Translations under genes and position numbers: made by a program
Assembly: GCA_014706295.1 (NCBI GenBank)
Contig: JACSVZ010000027.1
Coordinates: 5,002,924 to 5,066,923 of the forward strand
DNA: 64,000 bases
Direction: 5' to 3'
From: Lycocorax pyrrhopterus obiensis
Taxonomy: Eukaryota; Chordata; Aves; Passeriformes; Paradisaeidae
Notes under the pieces: model-generated
Told to the model about the DNA's origin: nothing
Databases searched by the model: none
Seen by the model: only the letters and a program-made list of their open reading frames with translations
Shown: piece by piece, positions 36,687-49,186 of the stretch
Numbering within the stretch: the first letter of the stretch is position 1
Layout of the letters: each line of letters starts with the position of its first letter

Positions 36687-37995
36687 TTCCCAGGTTCACA
36701 GACACTGAGCAAGAACAGAAAAACAAAACACTTGTCAAAATACTTCACAGACAGAAGCAGCTTCAAGTTCATGAGAAACAGGAGGCTCCTGAAGGTATCA
36801 GATTAATAAATAATTTAAACTAAATCAAGGTCCTGCCCAAGTTCTGTGCTGGAGAAAAGCCCTGGAGTGCCAGTCTTCCATTTCTGACTTGGACCACTGA
36901 AGATCTGAATATTCAACATTCTCATGACTGAAAATATGCAACCACATGGGTTTCAGAGAAATTCAATTCTTGGTATATTCCCTTAACTTAAACACGAACA
37001 GTGAAACCAAAGAGAAGAAGGAACTCCCATATCACTAAACAGGAAGACTATTCATCCCCAAAAAAAGAAAAAAAGGGAAGACATGAAAGTTCTTCTCCTA
37101 GAGTGCACCTGGGGGGAATTATACTGTGCTCTCACACCACATGAATGGCCATAAACTCAGCTAATTCCCTTTCTCCCTGTGCTCAGTCATCCTCAAAGCC
37201 ATTCCTCATTCTCCCTCAATGAAGCCAGGCTCGACAGCCATCCACAGATCCTCCCTCACTCCCTTCCTTCCTCTACATCACCAACAACTTCTGCAATCCT
37301 TGCTCAAGCCCATCAGAAGTGGGGCTCTTACAGAGTGCAGGATTCATGGAAGTTGGTGTTGGATAGAGGACAGTGACGGTACTGGAATAGATCCCTCTGC
37401 CTGGCAGCTGGGGAGGGGATCAGCACAGGCTGTGAGCTGACCAGGAACACAAATGGAGCTCCAAACAAGTCCCAGCACAGGCCAAACCTTGGCCAATTGG
37501 CAGCACAGAGGAAGGTGGGAGGGAGCCAGGGATGGAAAGGGAGAAGCATAAACCAGCATGGAAGCAAAGCACTGAGGGACAGGATGGGGATACCCAGGGG
37601 TGAAAATCAGCAACGTGGAGAGTGAGGAGTTCCCTACAGCATGAGCCCCTGGGGAATGCAGCTTTGGTTTACCCCTGATCTCCTCACCTTGGATTCTGGA
37701 GAAGTTAAACCAGTGGTTTCCTTACAAACCAGAATATGGTCTGTTGCCCCTTAAGTGCAGAGATCCCTTCCTTGTGCCAGTCCTCCCACAGCACAAGTGT
37801 AAAACCTTAAAATGGACATTTCCACCCTAAGCAATCCATGGAAGTTCAGAAACCTTGGGCAGCGTATACAGGTATTAAGTACCACAAACCCAGGACGGGA
37901 CAAGGAGGGACATTTAAACAGAGGCCAGGAAAACTGAGATATCAGCACCACTACAGGAGCACACCTTGAGGCTCATCAGCTTCAATGTGCACAAA

Positions 37996-38066
37996 TCTTT
38001 CTTCTTCTTTTTTTTTTTTTCTCCTTTTTCCTTTCCCTTTCCTTTTCTCTTTCTTTTTTTCCCCAT
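37996..38066. repeat. Polypyrimidine (T/C) tract
   Basis: About 70 bases of T/C including a 14-base T run; it is polypurine on the MAP3K14 sense strand. Confidence 0.8.
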
Positions 38067-39004
38067 CTTGAGCAGCTGCCTGGGGCAACAGGACACTGAC
38101 TCCAACAGGCTCCCAGCAACAGAGATGAATCAGGAAAATAAAATGAGTGGGTGCTCCATGCCTGAAGGACCACCAAGGAAAAGTGAGGCATTTGGGAGCC
38201 AAGTGCATGAACCTTGGTGCTGTGAGTCACCTAACAACCTGGCAGGTATACAAGGAAAGTCAACAATGACCACATTCAGTGGCCAAACAGAGAACAGCTG
38301 CTGTGCAAAAGAAGTGCTGATGACAGTATCCCACTCATTACGGCCGTCCCGCTCCCTCTCCTCTACAGAAATTATGTCAATTCTCAGTGCTGTAAAATAA
38401 TCCCTTGGAGCAGCAGGAGCAGAGCCTGCCAGATGACTAACCCAGCCACCAGTGACCAAACTGACAAGTTCAGAGCTATTTTTATCCTCACTCTCTCCTG
38501 ACTTGCATTAACTCTGTCTCTCCTTGCCCTCCCCTTACCTTCAAGGTCCTTCAGTGCAAACCAATTCCCATCGCCAAAAAATACAGAATTCTACAAGTCC
38601 CTCCTCAGCTGAGTCAAAGGAGAACAGAGAGAGGGGAGAAACAAAACTGCAAGTCCTTGTCGCCCTCTGAAATGGCAAAGAATAACAAGGAAACATAACT
38701 GAGATTAAAGTCAACAAAGCTCTACCTCACTTGCAGACTCAAAGAGACCGAGGCAGCAATTGTGAGCAACGGCCTCGACCCGGGCAGAGCTCAGCCAGTT
38801 TAATGTGTGACTCAGGTCTGTGGGGCTGTGCAGGACCAGAACCTGCAAGCCCAGCCTGGTTTAACTGTTGCTGCACAATGTTCAGTCCTTGGAAAAGTCA
38901 AACGCCAACTATTTTTATGGTGTGTATAGCAAAGCGCGGTGGGCAGAAGTTGTGATTAAAAATAAGCAATCAGAACTTTAAAATAGTTTTTGAAGTGTAA
39001 CTTC

Positions 39005-39365
39005 TGCCTGGAGAAAAGGGGGCTCAGGGGGGACTTTTCTTGCCCTCTACAGCTTCCTGACAGGAGGTTGAAGCCAGTTGAGGGTTGGGCTCTGCTCCTG
39101 GGGAGCAAAAGACAGGACAAGAGGAAACGGCCTCAAGTTGTGTCAGGGGAGGTTCAAGTTGGATATTGGGGAAATTTCTTCACTGAAAAGCTGTTCAGGC
39201 ATTGGAATGGGCTGCCCAGGGTCCACCCATCCCTGGAGGCATTCAAAAAACAAGCAGACATGGCACTTCATGGTATGGCTTAGTGGGCACGGTGGGATTT
39301 GGTTGAACGTTGGACTGAATGACCTTGGAGGTCTTTTCCAACCTCAGTGATTCTGTGATTCAGAA
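39005..39365 (+). mobile_element. CR1 LINE 3' fragment, sense
   Basis: It contains cctggagaaaagggggctca, gcctcaagttgtgtcagggg, gacatggcacttcatggtat and ggaggtcttttccaacctca, ending in gattctgtgattc. It belongs to the same subfamily as the copies at 21335 and 59290 and lies in intron 1 of MAP3K14. Confidence 0.88.
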
Positions 39366-41101
39366 CTGAACAGGCCTGACTCATCTCTGCGCACGTGGAG
39401 GGGGCAAAGAGAGATGTAAAGTGCTCCTGAGTCCCACTAATTTGGACACAGGCACTGGGTCTCTCCCCAGACCCCATACACAGCCCTTCTCAGGGAGCTC
39501 CAAATAAAAGGGAGCCTGGGCAGCAGCAAATGGGTACCTGAGGATGCACAGGAAGCCCACTAAGAACAGGATTTAGCCACACGAGACGCTCTGGAGCTGC
39601 GGTTCCCCTGCCTGTTTACGTGCTCCAGGATGAGCACAGCTTCCTGTACAGACACAAGGCACAGACGTGCAACACGGGGAGCTTCACGTTCCTGAGCTGG
39701 AGGGTGGTTGTATCCTACCCAGAACTGCTTCTCCGGTTTTCAAAACCTCCTCTCCCTCAGCCAGGTCACTTAGATACAGCTGTAATTCTTGCTTTCAATA
39801 TCCCTGACTTTCTTCCTTCTGTGGACATGTGATGGGCTCGTTATTTTCAAGGCAGAAAGGGGAAGTCAGGTAATGATGCAGGAGATAAGAGTGGATACTG
39901 CACTCCTAACCCACAACGGGCTTTTGATACCAGCTTAAAGCTTGTTTGCTCCTTATCTTCACTAAGGGTTTACTCACCTTGGGTTAACTAATGTTAGTTC
40001 CCACTGCCGTAAAACAGAAAGTGTGTTTTTACAGAATGAAAGCCAAACAGTCTCAGTTGTGCTGTGAAGGCACCACTCCGATGGCAACTCCTCCCTCACA
40101 TAATGTGTGGGAGAAAGTAAAGTACTGGATAAGGTCACCTGAGACTTGTAGGGAGTCAGAATTAACCAGATACTCAAACATTATTAATGTAAGAGATAAC
40201 CACATGCTTTCTGCTCTTTTAAAACCTCCTCCCTCCTTCTCTAAACAAGCCCCTCTTCAGCTCTTCCATCTTGACTGGAAAACGTTTGGAGCAGGGGCCT
40301 TAAAAGAGCATTTCCGTGTTTCATGAAATCGTTGTGGGAGAAACTCAGAGCTGGACAAGAGCCACGCAAACACCTTTCCAGCACTGAACCACTCCACAGC
40401 ACACCACAGTATGGGATCCTGCTTGGTGTGCCTGGCTCCAATCCCCCTGGACAGCGGCTTTTGGAAGAATTTCAGTAAATGCTTTGCGGACCAGCCCATA
40501 GATTTGGTCAAAAAAGGCTTGGGAAAGAGCTTTAAAATACAGATAAGACTTCCTAAGCTGACTTTACAGAATGGAGATTTCTTCTCCTCATCTGAGTGTA
40601 CCTACTCAGCAGCAGTTTCACACTGACATTTAGTTTGAAAGGAAAGAAGAAGAAAAAAAATTATGTTGTTTCAGTGAGGTTTCCCACTTCCTTATGGAGA
40701 GGAGTTCTGAGCACAGAGCACTAACTCAGGTTGCCTTTGCAGCTGCTGCTGGTTTGATCAAACAAAAGGAGCATTTTTAGCCATGTTGCTTTGCTGACCA
40801 CCACAACAAAGCAACAGCTGGGAAGAGCCAGGAATTTCTGCATCACTAGAGCAGGGAATGTCAATTGAGAAGGACACCACACACCTTTTGGGGACCTTCC
40901 AGTCCTAATAGCTGTCAGTGAGTATGAGAGAAAGTGCCAAGTCTGCAGCTAAAAGAACCTACACAGAGTACTTGCTGCAAAATCTTTGTGTAAAGCCATC
41001 AAACTTTGTCAAGAAACAGGTTCTTTCAAAGGAAAAAAAATAGATAATACTTGTTACATGGATGGATCACATTAAAAATCTGGTTTGGCTGGGACCCAAG
41101 G

Positions 41102-41156
41102 CATGTATGTATACATATATCCTTTACAAATATACTATATGTATATATATACATAG
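41102..41156. repeat. AT/TATG microsatellite
   Basis: Alternating gtatgtatacatatat and tatatgtatatatatacat words lie directly against the 5' end of the next CR1 copy. Confidence 0.7.
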
Positions 41157-41302
41157 AAGGATTCAAGGCCAGGTTGGGTGGGGCTTGGAGCAACCTGGGA
41201 ATAGTGGAAGGTGTCCCTGTCCATGGCAGGGGGTGAAACTGGGTGGGCTTTAAGGTCTCTTCCAATCCAAACCATGCTCCAAACCATTCCATGACTGTTT
41301 GT
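41155..41302 (+). mobile_element. CR1 LINE 3' fragment, sense
   Basis: It contains aaggccaggttgggtggggc, gtggaaggtgtccctgtcca and gtctcttccaatccaaacca. Confidence 0.85.
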
Positions 41303-43919
41303 ACAACCCTTTCAGACCCCAGGCACCACTTCACTCCATCCCTGCCTCCTGTCTGCCACTCATGAGCTTCCCCGCCTGCCCATGTTTCAGATGGAACTGA
41401 AATTAAGACAGTTCCGTTTTAGGCCGAGGCAGTTTAGGGCCTGTTACTGTAGCCCAGGCCTGGGGTGGAGATTTAAACTGCTCAGAGCTGTCAGCAGGAC
41501 AAGTTTCAGTTTGTGTCAGAAGGGACTTTAAAAAAGCAGTTGTAGCACTCAACAGCCCCCCGACCTCAAAACACACTTAATGCTGCTTTAAGTGAACTTG
41601 TCTAAGAGAAAAGATAAAAAGACACTTCCCTTGTGTATCTAAGAGCTCCAAAGTGAAAATAAATAGAATGCCTGACTGATTAAAATCCTGGTGAGTCAGA
41701 GCAGCAGTTGCTATTCCGGGGAGCTCTCAGCCTTCACCTCCCCTTCGATAACCACTGTGACCCATCCGGCCATTCCAGGGCTCCTGCACAGGCCCCTCTG
41801 GTCCTCTCATGTGTATCCACAGATTCATCTGAGGAGCACCAGGGAAAGCTAAAAACCTTCTCCCCACAGCACCACAAACTCCCTGTTTGAAGCACTTCAC
41901 TATCAGCCCTATGTATGAGCATGTTATGTTACAAACGATAGTCAGTATGTAAACATGTTCGTTAAAGTGGTTTGATAGTAAATACTCCCAAATCCTGTTT
42001 CAGCCACTGGTGTTGCTTACTGTAAACATCACGATAATAAGCCTCAAATGTTTTTTTTAGTTGCCAGACATTAAGATATTGCAATAGTTTGGTTACAAAA
42101 TTTGCAGGGAAATATTTGACTGGGTTTAACTATCAGCAGATTTCTAAAAGCACCCAAACACACCTTTATCCTCAATTCCTTGAGGACAGCCTGAGCACAG
42201 CTCACCCCTGAGCAATTCTTTTCATGTTGCTGAACAAAGATATGAACACCACCATTTGCTCAGAGTTTACAAACACCACCACAAGCCCATTCACTCAAAG
42301 AATGGCTAGTTTTTCCCAACCCCTTTGTAAACAAGGAGAACAGAAATAATCAGAACAAACTTCAGCCTGATAAGGATTTGCTTCCCAGCTGCTCTCACAC
42401 AGCTCTCAGGCCACTGCTTAACAACATCCTGGCTTTGACAACCCACTTGTGAAGTTATTTCCTAAACTACAGCAAAGTGATACAATAAAGCACCTAAAGG
42501 GACAACTTCCACCAACCACCACAAACACACCTGAAAACCAATTGTGCCCAAGCAGGTGGAGCCAGGCTGTCACCGGTTGTTACTTTACACTGCTTTGCAG
42601 TTTTACATTTCAATCATTTATAAAATCCATGTAAATCTATGGGGAAGCAGTAAGGCTGGGATACCAGGCAAAACCAACCCAAAAGTTTAGTTAAATTTAG
42701 CATAGACAGAAGCAGTTCTATATGATCTTAATTTATGATTGGTCCTGAAAATTCAGTTGTGATTATTTCATGCTATAAAGTCAAAATATGAACTGATTGG
42801 GATGATTTCTAACTGTCCAGCCTGAGCAGACTCTCATGAGACAAACTCCCACATGAACTGTGGAACAGAACTGCCTTTAGGCAAGACAAGGTCCATGTTC
42901 TTCAGGGCCCTGATGTCACTAAACCGTGATCAGCAAAGCCCAGTCTCCTACAGACTCAATTCCCACGTGTCTGTCCCTCTTCCTGGTCCCTCCATGCATC
43001 CTGATCTCCCTCTCCCAGCATCTCCAGACCCTTTCCTAACTCAGGGTTCTTTTACTCCCAGCCAGCTGCTCATCTCAGAACCTGGAAATCTTTCTGTCCT
43101 CCAGGCCTCGATTCCTCTCTCTCCACCAACACATCTGACACTTGCCAGCAAAGTTCAAAAGTCACAGAAGGAAAGCTGAAGAGTTATGGTCACTTCGCCT
43201 CCATCCTCTAGGCAATCATAATAATAATTCAGCACCTCATGACTGCTACAACAGCTCAGCTCTACCCCCTCCCGTTTAACACGGAAAGAAGACTCAGGAC
43301 AGACTCATTAACTTTAAGTTCATTAACTCCAGTGATGTTGGATCAGGTCCCACAAACCCTTTAGGTTTTCAGTTGTGTTTGTTTGTTATGCTCCTTCACA
43401 GCACTCTACAAGATTCAGTCTCTTAATACAGTTAAAATTTAATAGTTAATAGCAAGTGACTCATTCCCAAGGAATCCGGTGGCCGTGCCAATAACAGATT
43501 TCAACTGAGGTAAAATGCAATAAACCAACTCACTACAGACACACTCAATTCAACTATTCTTATCACTAACGTCACAGCACAGAAGCGCGAGTTATTACTC
43601 ATAAAAGGGTTCAGAAAGCCGGTCGAAAAAGAAATTCAGACTTTGTTTATAGGTGCTGGTTTCAGGCTGCTGCGTCGTACATGTGCGGAGCACTCAACAC
43701 ATGTTTCTAATGTAACCAGTTAAAGCTGACAGGAAGCATCTGAGATCAACCACAGCAGCAACTTATTAATCAGCACAGAAACACTTTAACCTTTTGCCAG
43801 AAAGAAAAAAAAAAACAGAATTAGGCATTTAGTTGTGTCAAAGAGACGCTCAAAGTGAAAAGGACCGGGTGGTTCAGGTGAATTAAGGTCTGGCTCGGTT
43901 GTGTTGTGATAAGCTGAGC

Positions 43920-44960
43920 TCATCCCTGCCCCATTCTCCCCTCTCCAGGGCCAGGGATCGGCGAAGTCCCTGCACCGGGAGTCCGGGGAACCGGGGAACT
44001 AAAGGAACTGAGGAGCCTGGGGCACCAGGAGATCAGAGAATCGGGTAGCCCAGGGCACCGGGAGCTCGGGGCACCGGGAGCCGCAGACTCGAGAAGGTGC
44101 CGGGCAGCGCAGTGACATCCACGCTCCGAACACACACACACAGCGCTGCGGCGGGAGCGGCTGCGGCGGGGCCCGGAGAGCCCATCAGCCGCTCGGAGCC
44201 CCCCAGCCGGGCCGGGGCTCCTCACACGCTGCTCCCGCCGGCAGCCGCGGAAGCTCCGCCAGGCCCTACCGGGCAGATGCGTCCCGTAGCTCCCGGACCG
44301 AACGCCGCCCCTCGGACCCGGATCCCGCCTCCGCGGCGGTGGGGGCCACACCTACCGCTCCGGCACGGCTCGGCTCAGCCCGGTCCAGCCCGGTCCAGTT
44401 CTGCTCCGCTCGCCCGGCACAGCCCGGCGCGGCCCCTCAGGCCTCTCGGCGGCTCCCGCTCACTGACAGGCGGCACCCAGCGACGGCCCCGCCCCCCGTC
44501 TCCGCACAGCCAATCACCGCCCCGTGTCGCCGCATGGCCCCGCCCTGCCTCCCACCGCGCCCAATCACCGCGCGGTCCTTGCCCCGGCTCCGCTCCCCCG
44601 GCGCAGCCCCGGCCGGCTGGATTTCCCAGAAGTGGGCGTGGCCTGCTTGGCAGAAAGCCCCGCCCCGCTGCTTCTCTGGATGCCGTCGCGCTGCGCCTGC
44701 GCGCTCCGCCGCGGGAGGCGGGGCTGGGAGCGGTCGCCGGTCCCCTCACGACTGTCCGCCATGTTGGCGGTGACTCTCGCCGGTCCCGGGCCCCGCTGCG
44801 TCCCTCGGTTCCTTCGGGCAGGGGGCGACAGGCGTGTTGAGGTCACCTCGGAGCCGCCTCGGAGGTACCTTGGTGCCGCATTAGCACGTGTTGCCTGTCA
44901 GCAGCCGCTCCAAAGACGCGCCCATTACACTGCCGTTGCCTCCGGAAGCTGAGACTTTCC
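43920..44960 (-). promoter_or_regulatory. MAP3K14: CpG-island promoter of MAP3K14, probably bidirectional
   Basis: About 1 kb is very rich in CG dinucleotides and has no TATA box. On the plus strand it carries two CCAAT boxes 51 bases apart (44510-44514 and 44561-44565, NF-Y type), several GC boxes (near 44487, 44537, 44661, 44718), and a palindrome CCGCCA-TGT-TGGCGG at 44756-44770 that contains a YY1-like AACATGGCGG on the minus strand. A kappaB-like GGGAAATCC lies on the minus strand at 44627-44619. A likely first-exon donor for MAP3K14 on the minus strand is GAGCG|gtaggt, with GT at 44355-44354. The exact start site and the donor are inferred. Confidence 0.7.
44356..44770 (-). other. MAP3K14: Candidate non-coding first exon of MAP3K14
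   Basis: The coding exon at 36704 opens with an acceptor 18 bases before the ATG, so at least one upstream non-coding exon must exist. The best donor in the CpG island on the minus strand is at 44355. If transcription starts near the YY1-like palindrome, the leader would contain a minus-strand open frame from 44762 to 44565 (MADSREGTGDRSQ onward, 65 codons) that stops before the donor and would act as an upstream ORF. The boundaries are a proposal. Confidence 0.4.
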
Positions 44961-45366
44961 ACTGATTTTATTTTTTTTCCCTTGTCTAAGCCTCCGTCGC
45001 CCTTTCCCGGTGGAATGGCAAGGGAAGGGCCGCAGGAATGTGGCCCCCCATGCTGGCGCTGTCCCGGCGGCGGCGAGTGGGCTGAGCCCCATCCCAGCGA
45101 TGGGGAGTGGGAGGTGTCAGTCCTGTTGTGGGGAGATTTTCGAGTAGTATAAGTTTATGATAACTTAACTCTGATCTCCCCAGTAAGCGACACTTTATTA
45201 TTCGGGTTATATTTTGCCCAAGTACGGTTATGTTTTGCTTTGACACTGAAGGAAGGGGTGGGTGTGGGTGACTCGGTCCTTGACTCAGTGAGGTGGGGGA
45301 GCCATGGGAAACAGATAATTTCAGAGGTAGTTTCAGAGCTTTCAAGAAACCATTCTGATGAATTTA

Positions 45367-45600
45367 CAGAACCATAGAAGCATGGAATGGATTTGGTTGG
45401 AAGGGACCTTAAAGCTCAGCCAGTGCCACCCCCTGCCATGGGTAGGGACACCTTCCACTGTCCCAGGGTGCTCCAAGCCCCGTCCAACCTGGCCTTGGGC
45501 ACTTCCAGGGATCCAGGGGCAGCCACAGCTGCTCTGGGTACCCTGTGCCAGGGCCTCACCGCCCTCACAGGAAAGAATTTCTTCTAGTGCTCATTCCTTC
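45367..45600 (-). mobile_element. CR1 LINE 3' fragment, antisense
   Basis: It contains gaatggatttggttggaagg, gccatgggtagggacacctt, cagccacagctgctctgggt and acaggaaagaatttcttc. Confidence 0.88.
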
Positions 45601-45855
45601 TGAATTTGGACTCCTTGTGTGACACACGAGCAGGGAGTGATTCACAGCTCTGGCAGAGTCTGTGTGTGAGAACCACAGGGATGGTCCTCGGAGCAGCCTT
45701 GGAACAGGCAGTAGCAAGATCCCACATCCCTCACCTTCAGCATACACTGGCTCTGCCACGGGGACCTCTTGCTCAGACTCCTCTCATAGTTTGGAGAGAA
45801 ATTTTAACTCCCAACAGCTCTTTTGTAGGAGGATTCTACTGTGTCAGTTGATCAT

Positions 45856-45921
45856 TGAGTGTTGGTTGCAGTCAATGGTCTTAGAGGTCGTTTCCAACCT
45901 GAATGATTGTATGGTTCTACA
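45856..45921 (+). mobile_element. Short CR1 tail, sense
   Basis: The 3' tip ggtcttagaggtcgtttcca, acctgaatgattgtatgg. It is degenerate. Confidence 0.55.
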
Positions 45922-46314
45922 CTGTGTTGCAGAATAATCCCCTGTTGCTCGTTTAACTCTGGGTATGAACCTTGAATTAAAAGAACCTGTCACAGTAGGC
46001 CACTGTCATAGCTCATGTGTTGTAGTCAACAGGATTTTCTGCAGGTTACTCCAGAACTTGTGGAATTGGTTAAAGTGTACATTGAAAATACTGGGAGTGG
46101 GGTTGCTATCATCAGGTCAGCCCTCTGAGGGGAGAGCTGGTAGTTGAAGGTGGTTTTCAGTCCTTCCTGGAGCAGCTCTGAGTTGGGTGTATGGAGAGAG
46201 TTGAGTTTTGGGTTCATGTTCTGTGTGCTCTCGTGTTTGGGCAGAATGTGTTACAGTCACAGAGCCTGCGATCCACCCAGCCTCCAACATCCCGAGTAAA
46301 GAATCATCCTTATC

Positions 46315-46520
46315 GAATCAGAGACTGGTTCGGGTGGGAAGGGACCTGAAAGTTCCTCTGCCATGGGCAAGGACACCTTCCATTATCCCAGGCTGCTCCA
46401 AGCCCCGTCCAGCCTGGCCTGGGACACTGTCAGGGATCCAGGGGCAGCCACAGCTGCTCTGGGCAGCCTGTGCCAGGGCCTCACCGCCCTCCCAGGGGAA
46501 CATTTCTTCCTAATTCAAAG
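46315..46520 (-). mobile_element. CR1 LINE 3' fragment, antisense
   Basis: It contains gactggttcgggtgggaagg, gctgctccaagccccgtcca and ggatccaggggcagccacag. It has lost about 20 bases of the usual gccagttccacccc segment. Confidence 0.85.
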
Positions 46521-48884
46521 TGAAAGAAACCTTGAAGTGAGGCAGGAGTTGTGATAATAGCTGATCACAACATTTGACATAATTTGCCTTTAAAAGTCTG
46601 AGGTTATTTTTGCCAGAATAGTTGAGGTGATTGTGATGTTGCATTTAGGGGTATTTATGACCTTGATATTTTTATCACAGTGGAAAGAAGAGCAAACAAA
46701 GCTTTTGACAAAATATAAAAGACCTTAGTACCCGTGTTGTGGGTTTGAACAAGCCCATACTTTCCGTCGGAGTTATGTTCTGTAGTTGTTGGGGAAGAGG
46801 GAGGACAGGAGGTGGACAGGACTGAGAAAAGCACATGTGGAGCTTATCACAAGCCCAGGTTCAACACTGAAATCCAGAACACTCTGCTTTTCTTTTGTGG
46901 TTAAATTGTGCGAAATGAATCGATGGTCTCAGTCTTACTGGCAGAGAAGTTTGTCAGTCTTGGAGCTGTAAAGAATGTCTTGAAGCCACGAACAAAGTGT
47001 GAATGGTGTAACAATGACGCTGCAGTCAGCGAGCCGTGGTCGTGGCACAGGTACAGCTCAGAGATGGGAAGAGCCCTTTAGCTGGGAGCAGCAGGAGCAG
47101 GTTCTGATCAGAGCTCCTGACACCTCTGCAGCCCCCGCAGTGCTTGGAGCAGGGCCAGAGCACCGCGTGTCCACCCACCGGAGCAGAAGCACTGCTGGGC
47201 CCGGCTCTGCTCTGCCCCTCCGTCCTGGTTCCAGGGGCTCCTCCGGCCGGCTCAGGTTTCTATTGCAGCAATCAAACCCACAAGTAGCTCTGAGCACCAG
47301 CACACATGGAGAGAATGCAAATACAGCTGTGCTCCTGTTTATGGAAATAGCACAGGCGTATCTGTGACTTGGTTTGGAGAGTTAGCACAAATAACTGCAT
47401 TAATAATTGCTGCAAAATATGCAGAGTCCTCCTTTCGGGTGCCCCAGTAGTGTCAAGACCTACTTCTGTGATTACAGTTACAGTTCAGAGAGCACCCATG
47501 GCCTCACAGAAACCTTTTGTTCCTGCACAGATTGATAATGGTGATCCACTCTGGGACTGCTGGTGAGGAAAAGCTCTTAGCTGAGAGCTCCTGATCTGTT
47601 ACTCCGCGTTTGGTGCTCATTGTGTGTGTATGAGCCAAGAGCAGCGTGTTACAATACAGGGACTCGAGCCAGGCAGGGCTTTGGCAGCTTCAGTCTGGAT
47701 CCAGAGATGGAGACAGCTCACTCCACCTTGGCTGACCTCCAGCATCATCCCACCAATCCCAGTGACATGTCACCATTTTAACAAAGGAGAATTCTGACCA
47801 CTTTACCCCCCTGCCACTCCAGTCCATGTTCTCTTGGCCTAATCCCTCTCCTAGAAGCTGAGGCCCAGCTCTCATGGGTGCTGCTGAGCTTGGAGCACAG
47901 GAGGGGTGGGGGCCACCATGCCTTACGTGCTGGCATTCCCAGAGTCTCTGTTCTTGGGTCAAGGTCTCCCCTCCTTCAGCCTGTGTTGGAGTTTGGTGTC
48001 TGGCCATGGCAGCTGCACTAGAGGACCCGTGTGGAGTAACTTGGGGGTTTGGGGTGCTCAGCCAGGAGCTGCAGGCCTGTGTGAGGGTGACCCTCACAGG
48101 GAACGTTGGGTACCTTATCTGTGGGACGAGCTCCTCTACCAGGTGCTGTGGTGACGATGACAGAGCAGTGCTCTGTCCTTTGGTGGGGAGATGGGATTGA
48201 CGTGCCAGCTACACAAACCCTCTCTGTGTGAGTGAACACTGGAGCTCTCAGACCCGAGGCGGGCACACTCAGACCCCGTTGCTTTAGTTGTGACATTTGG
48301 AGCCACCTCGAGCCGGAGTGACAAACGGGCTCTCGGCTGTTCCGTTCTTCGGAACCTCATCCTGAAGCAACTGCTTGAAAACTTCACCATTCAAAAGTTT
48401 CACTTCCCAAATAGTGCTGTGCTATAAATACCCTGTGCAGTGGGATATGACATTTACTCCCACACATGAGACACAGCGAGCTTTAACCCTTGAGTAAACA
48501 CAAGGTAAGGAGCCTGCAGGACAGATTCGTGTTGCAGCCTGTGAGCTGCTGTGGGCTGCTGGAGAGGAAATGGGAGGGGAATTGCACACAGAATTACTGC
48601 CGTTAGAGTGGAAAAATTCACTTCTTCCAGCTGTTTGGACATCACAGAGCTAAAGATATTGCTTTAGGAATATTAGTGCTTTATTCCACTCTTATCAACT
48701 CATCTCAGAGCACTTTCCTGTCCAAACCAAAGAAGTACTTAAGTTAGTTTGCTTTAGTTTCTGATTCTGCAACTGATTTATGATCTTTGACAAATTTCTT
48801 AGTTCCTTGGTTTTATTTCCATGTAAAACAAATAACTGCTTTTCTCTTGTTCTTTACATGTTGTGTATATATATTGTGCAATCA

Positions 48885-49140
48885 TGGAATGGTCTGGGAT
48901 GGAAACCCAAAATGGGATGGAAAGACCATCCAGTTCCACTCCCTCCCATGGGCAGGGACACCTTCCACTATCCAGGGTGCTCCAGGCCCCATCCAGCCTG
49001 GCCTTGGACACTTCCAGGTTCCAGGGGCAGCCACAGATTCTCCGGGCAACCTGTGCCAAGGCCTCACCACAGGGAGCAATTTCTTCCTTATCACAGAATC
49101 AGAGAATGGTTTGGCTTGGAAGGAACCTTAAAGATCATAC
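48885..49140 (-). mobile_element. Two abutting CR1 tails, antisense
   Basis: A copy of about 205 bases (aatcatggaatggtctggga to ggagcaatttcttccttatc) is followed directly by a second, very short tail (tcacagaatcagagaatggt, ttggcttggaaggaacctta) at about 49091-49140. Confidence 0.8.
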
Positions 49141-49146
49141 ATATAT

Positions 49147-49186
<40 letters not shown>
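49147..49186. repeat. (TAGA)n microsatellite
   Basis: Ten perfect TAGA units. An AT-rich block with self-complementary tatataat words continues to about 49312. Confidence 0.95.

Larger units (their letters stand above)
36705..43900 (-). other. MAP3K14: MAP3K14 intron 1
   Basis: This is about 7.2 kb of AT-richer sequence between the first coding exon and the CpG island. It contains two CR1 copies (39005, 41155), a polypyrimidine tract at 37996-38066, a TATA/TACA microsatellite at 41102-41156, and otherwise unique sequence. No open frame in it resembles a protein, and I see no RNA gene. Intron status depends on the inferred first exon upstream. Confidence 0.6.

Noticed and set aside
37966..38400. 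144-codon plus-strand frame starting in a T-rich tract
   Set aside because: The Phe-rich start is translation of a polypyrimidine tract inside MAP3K14 intron 1; the rest has no resemblance to a protein family.
44097..44840. 247-codon plus-strand frame in the CpG island
   Set aside because: It is an open frame from CpG-rich promoter DNA (Ala/Pro/Arg-rich), in a different register from the ATG at 44761, and spans CCAAT and GC boxes.
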